From DATMMS01 sp036824145 (GTDB lineage: Bacteria; Chloroflexota; Dormibacteria; DASZGP01): a stretch of 50,499 nucleotides of DNA. The notes below the pieces were generated by a model. The model made no database searches. It was not told the DNA's origin and saw only the letters and a list, made by a program, of their open reading frames with translations. The stretch spans positions 1 through 50,499 of the forward strand of contig DAITAT010000007.1 in the NCBI GenBank assembly GCA_036824145.1, written 5' to 3'. This document shows, piece after piece, positions 48,845-50,499 of this stretch. Made by a program: the position numbers and the translations under genes. Position 1 is the first letter of the stretch. Each line of letters begins with the position of its first letter.

Positions 48845-50023
48845 CTATTCCTTGGGGAGGCCAAGGACGCGCTGGGCGATGATGTTCTTCTGGATCTCAC
48901 TGGTGCCGGCATAGATCATGCTGGCGCGAGCGTAGAGGTACTCGGAGAACCACTCGCCCCCCTCTGGGGAGCCGGTGGCCAGCTCGGCCCGGGCGCCGAG
49001 AGTGTCGAGCTGGAGCTCCTCCAGGCGAGCCTCCATCTCCGACCAGTAGAGCTTGGAGAGCGATGCCTCCGGACCCAGCGACTTGCCCTTGCTCAGCTGG
49101 CTGAGGACGCGCTTGTTACTGAGCTCGAAGACGCGCGTCTCGATGAACCCCTGGGCGATCCGCTTGCGGATATCGGGGTCGTCCGATGCCTTGCCGTCGT
49201 TGCGCGGAGTCTCCTTGGTCAGCTCGACGAGCTCCTCCCAGCGCCGGTTGAAGACCATCGGGCTGCCGAGCCCGGTGCCGCGCTCGAAGCCGAGCGTGGC
49301 CATGGCCACCTTCCAGCCGTTGTTGACCTGGTCGACGACGTTGCTCGCCGGCACCCGAAGGTCGGTGAAGAAGGTCTCGGCGAAGCCGGCTTTGCCATTG
49401 ATCTGGACCATCGGCCGGATCTCGATGCCCGGCGACTTCATGTCGACGAGGATGAAGGTGATGCCCTTGTGCTTGGGGGCCTCGGTGTCGGTGCGGACCA
49501 GCAGGAAGTTCCAGTCGGCATAGCTGGCCTGTGAGGTCCAGACCTTCTGTCCGTTGATGACGAAGTCGTCGCCATCGCGGACCGCGCGGGTGCGCAGGGC
49601 CGCCAGGTCGCTGCCGGCGCCGGGCTCGGAGAAGCCCTGGCACCAGATCTCGTCGCAGCTGAGGATCCTGGCCAGGTGGTCCTTCTTCTGCTCCTCGGTG
49701 CCGAAGACCATCAGGGTGGGGCCGATCAGGCCCAGGCCGAGGCGGTTGATGCGTTCGGGGGCGCGGGCGCGGACGTACTCCTCGGTGAAGACCGCCTGCT
49801 GGAAGAGGCTGGCGTCGCGGCCGCCGTGCTCCTTGGGCCAGGCAACGCCGGCCCAGCCGCCGTTGTACAGCTCCTTCTCCCACGCCCGGTGCAGCTCCAC
49901 CGCCTGGCCGCCGTACTCGGCGGTCTCGTTGCGGGTCTTATCGATCAGGTCGCGGCGCTCCTCGAGCCAGCCCTTGATCTCATCGCGGAAAGCCGCATCC
50001 TCAGCCGAAAGCTCAAAGTCCAT
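48845..50023 (-). CDS. Acyl-CoA dehydrogenase, long subunit of an adjacent pair
   Basis: A 392-residue acyl-CoA dehydrogenase. GWAGVAWPKEHGGRDASLFQQ, GFSEPGAGSDLAALRTRA, FVINGQKVWTSQASYADW and FFTDLRVPASNVV are all intact, so the flavin-binding middle domain is complete. At the C-terminus, IYAGTSEIQKNIIAQRV has Ala where medium-chain enzymes carry the catalytic Glu, so the base must lie elsewhere or come from the partner subunit. The ATG at 50023 has GAGAGGA upstream and gives the family N-terminus (MDFELSAEDAAFRDEIK). It is upstream of and probably co-expressed with the short homologue at 47806-48816. Confidence 0.92.
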   Translation of the reverse strand: MDFELSAEDAAFRDEIKGWLEERRDLIDKTRNETAEYGGQAVELHRAWEKELYNGGWAGVAWPKEHGGRDASLFQQAVFTEEYVRARAPERINRLGLGLIGPTLMVFGTEEQKKDHLARILSCDEIWCQGFSEPGAGSDLAALRTRAVRDGDDFVINGQKVWTSQASYADWNFLLVRTDTEAPKHKGITFILVDMKSPGIEIRPMVQINGKAGFAETFFTDLRVPASNVVDQVNNGWKVAMATLGFERGTGLGSPMVFNRRWEELVELTKETPRNDGKASDDPDIRKRIAQGFIETRVFELSNKRVLSQLSKGKSLGPEASLSKLYWSEMEARLEELQLDTLGARAELATGSPEGGEWFSEYLYARASMIYAGTSEIQKNIIAQRVLGLPKE

Positions 50024-50121
50024 CGCGCATCCTCTCGTGTCCCCGCCCAATAAATGTGACGGTCCGTTCAGGTTTTCAGACTAGAAGGATACGCCGACGA
50101 GAACGGCGTCTGCCGGCCCTC

Positions 50122-50499
50122 CTACTTGACGGTGAGGCGACCCGTCATACCGACGAACCTGTGAATCGCCACCGGGCAATAGAACTGGTAGATTCCGGGC
50201 CGCATCCCATCAAGCGTGAGCACCGCCTGGTGGCCCGGCGGCACCGTCTCCGTCTTGCCGAGGAGTGCTCCCTTTTGTCCCAGGACCAAAAGGCCGTGCT
50301 GGTAGCAGATATCCGACCCAGGGTCCCCACCAAAACGTTCGCAGTCGTGCGTCTTCGGGTCCGTGTTGTCGATGTAGATGACGATCTTGGTACCAGTCCC
50401 CGCCGGCGCCGGTGGATTGAACATCAGAGCGGCCATCGTCATCGCAACGGCTCCGGCAGGCGCGGGCTTGCCGGTGTAATCCTCGGCTGTCGCCGTCAC
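50122..50499 (-). CDS. Cupredoxin-like protein, truncated by the window edge
   Basis: The C-terminal 125 residues of a second cupredoxin, with its N-terminus beyond the window. It aligns without gaps to residues about 49-172 of the cupredoxin at 2230-2748, with about 100 of 124 positions the same by eye. The copper pattern Cys-x4-His-x4-Met is kept (FYCPVAIHRFVGMTG), as are the HDCERF and DICYQH segments. Many differences lie in the surface loop near the copper site (VAIHRFVG against LVDHRSLG). It is probably also a lipoprotein, but the signal lies outside the window. Orientation is opposite to the other copy, 47 kb away. Confidence 0.8.
   Translation of the reverse strand: MTATAEDYTGKPAPAGAVAMTMAALMFNPPAPAGTGTKIVIYIDNTDPKTHDCERFGGDPGSDICYQHGLLVLGQKGALLGKTETVPPGHQAVLTLDGMRPGIYQFYCPVAIHRFVGMTGRLTVK

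Overview
The window is a gene-dense, high-GC bacterial chromosome segment. Neighbouring genes commonly overlap by 1 to 32 bases, no gap between genes exceeds about 200 bases, and no rRNA, tRNA, insertion sequence, prophage or CRISPR array was seen. Several features point to a high-GC member of the Terrabacteria (Chloroflexota / Dormibacterota-like or deep Actinomycetota): an inositol-phosphate synthase and an actinobacterial-type phosphatidylinositol/PimA-like locus, a SigR/RsrA-type sigma/anti-sigma pair, PdxS/PdxT vitamin B6 synthesis, a Ycf45-type R3H ATPase, a DarA-type c-di-AMP receptor, and many start codons that lie 6-10 bases from a -10-like hexamer (leaderless style). The phylum cannot be fixed from the sequence alone.

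Layout. 0.1-11.4 kb: peptide/oligopeptide ABC transporter parts, split into two permeases at the left end and, 5.5 kb away, two ATPases divergent from a lipoprotein binding protein. Between them lie a cupredoxin lipoprotein and a reverse-strand operon for a heterodimeric ABC exporter, a DinB-like protein and a membrane protein. 11.4-18.5 kb: acyl-CoA dehydrogenase; pdxS-pdxT-GNAT-Ycf45 operon; a glycosyltransferase divergent from a TetR regulator. 18.5-24.6 kb: tmk-darA, then a membrane protein-MoxR-DUF58-transglutaminase operon. 24.6-26.7 kb: metallo-hydrolase plus AGPS-like flavoprotein. 26.9-28.8 kb: histidine kinase with a receiver-only partner, then a small helical protein with its own promoter and terminator. 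28.9-31.7 kb: two ECF sigma/anti-sigma pairs. 31.8-40.4 kb: HD hydrolase, glycerophosphodiesterase, a glutaredoxin-PDZ fusion, a penicillin-acylase-family hydrolase, a YtxH-like protein, a secreted phosphoesterase, a 53-residue cysteine-rich protein, and PPK2.

The most informative locus is 40.5-47.8 kb: nine same-strand, mostly overlapping genes (ArsR regulator, Ino1, two LpxL/PatA-type acyltransferases, a PHP phosphoesterase, a PimA-like mannosyltransferase, a PgsA1-like CDP-alcohol phosphotransferase, DUF2127, hotdog thioesterase). Together they could make inositol-1-phosphate, couple it to CDP-diacylglycerol, remove the phosphate, and mannosylate and acylate the product. The PHP gene is a reasonable candidate for the phosphatidylinositol-phosphate phosphatase step. 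The right end carries two adjacent acyl-CoA dehydrogenases and a second, inverted, edge-truncated copy of the cupredoxin gene found near the left end.
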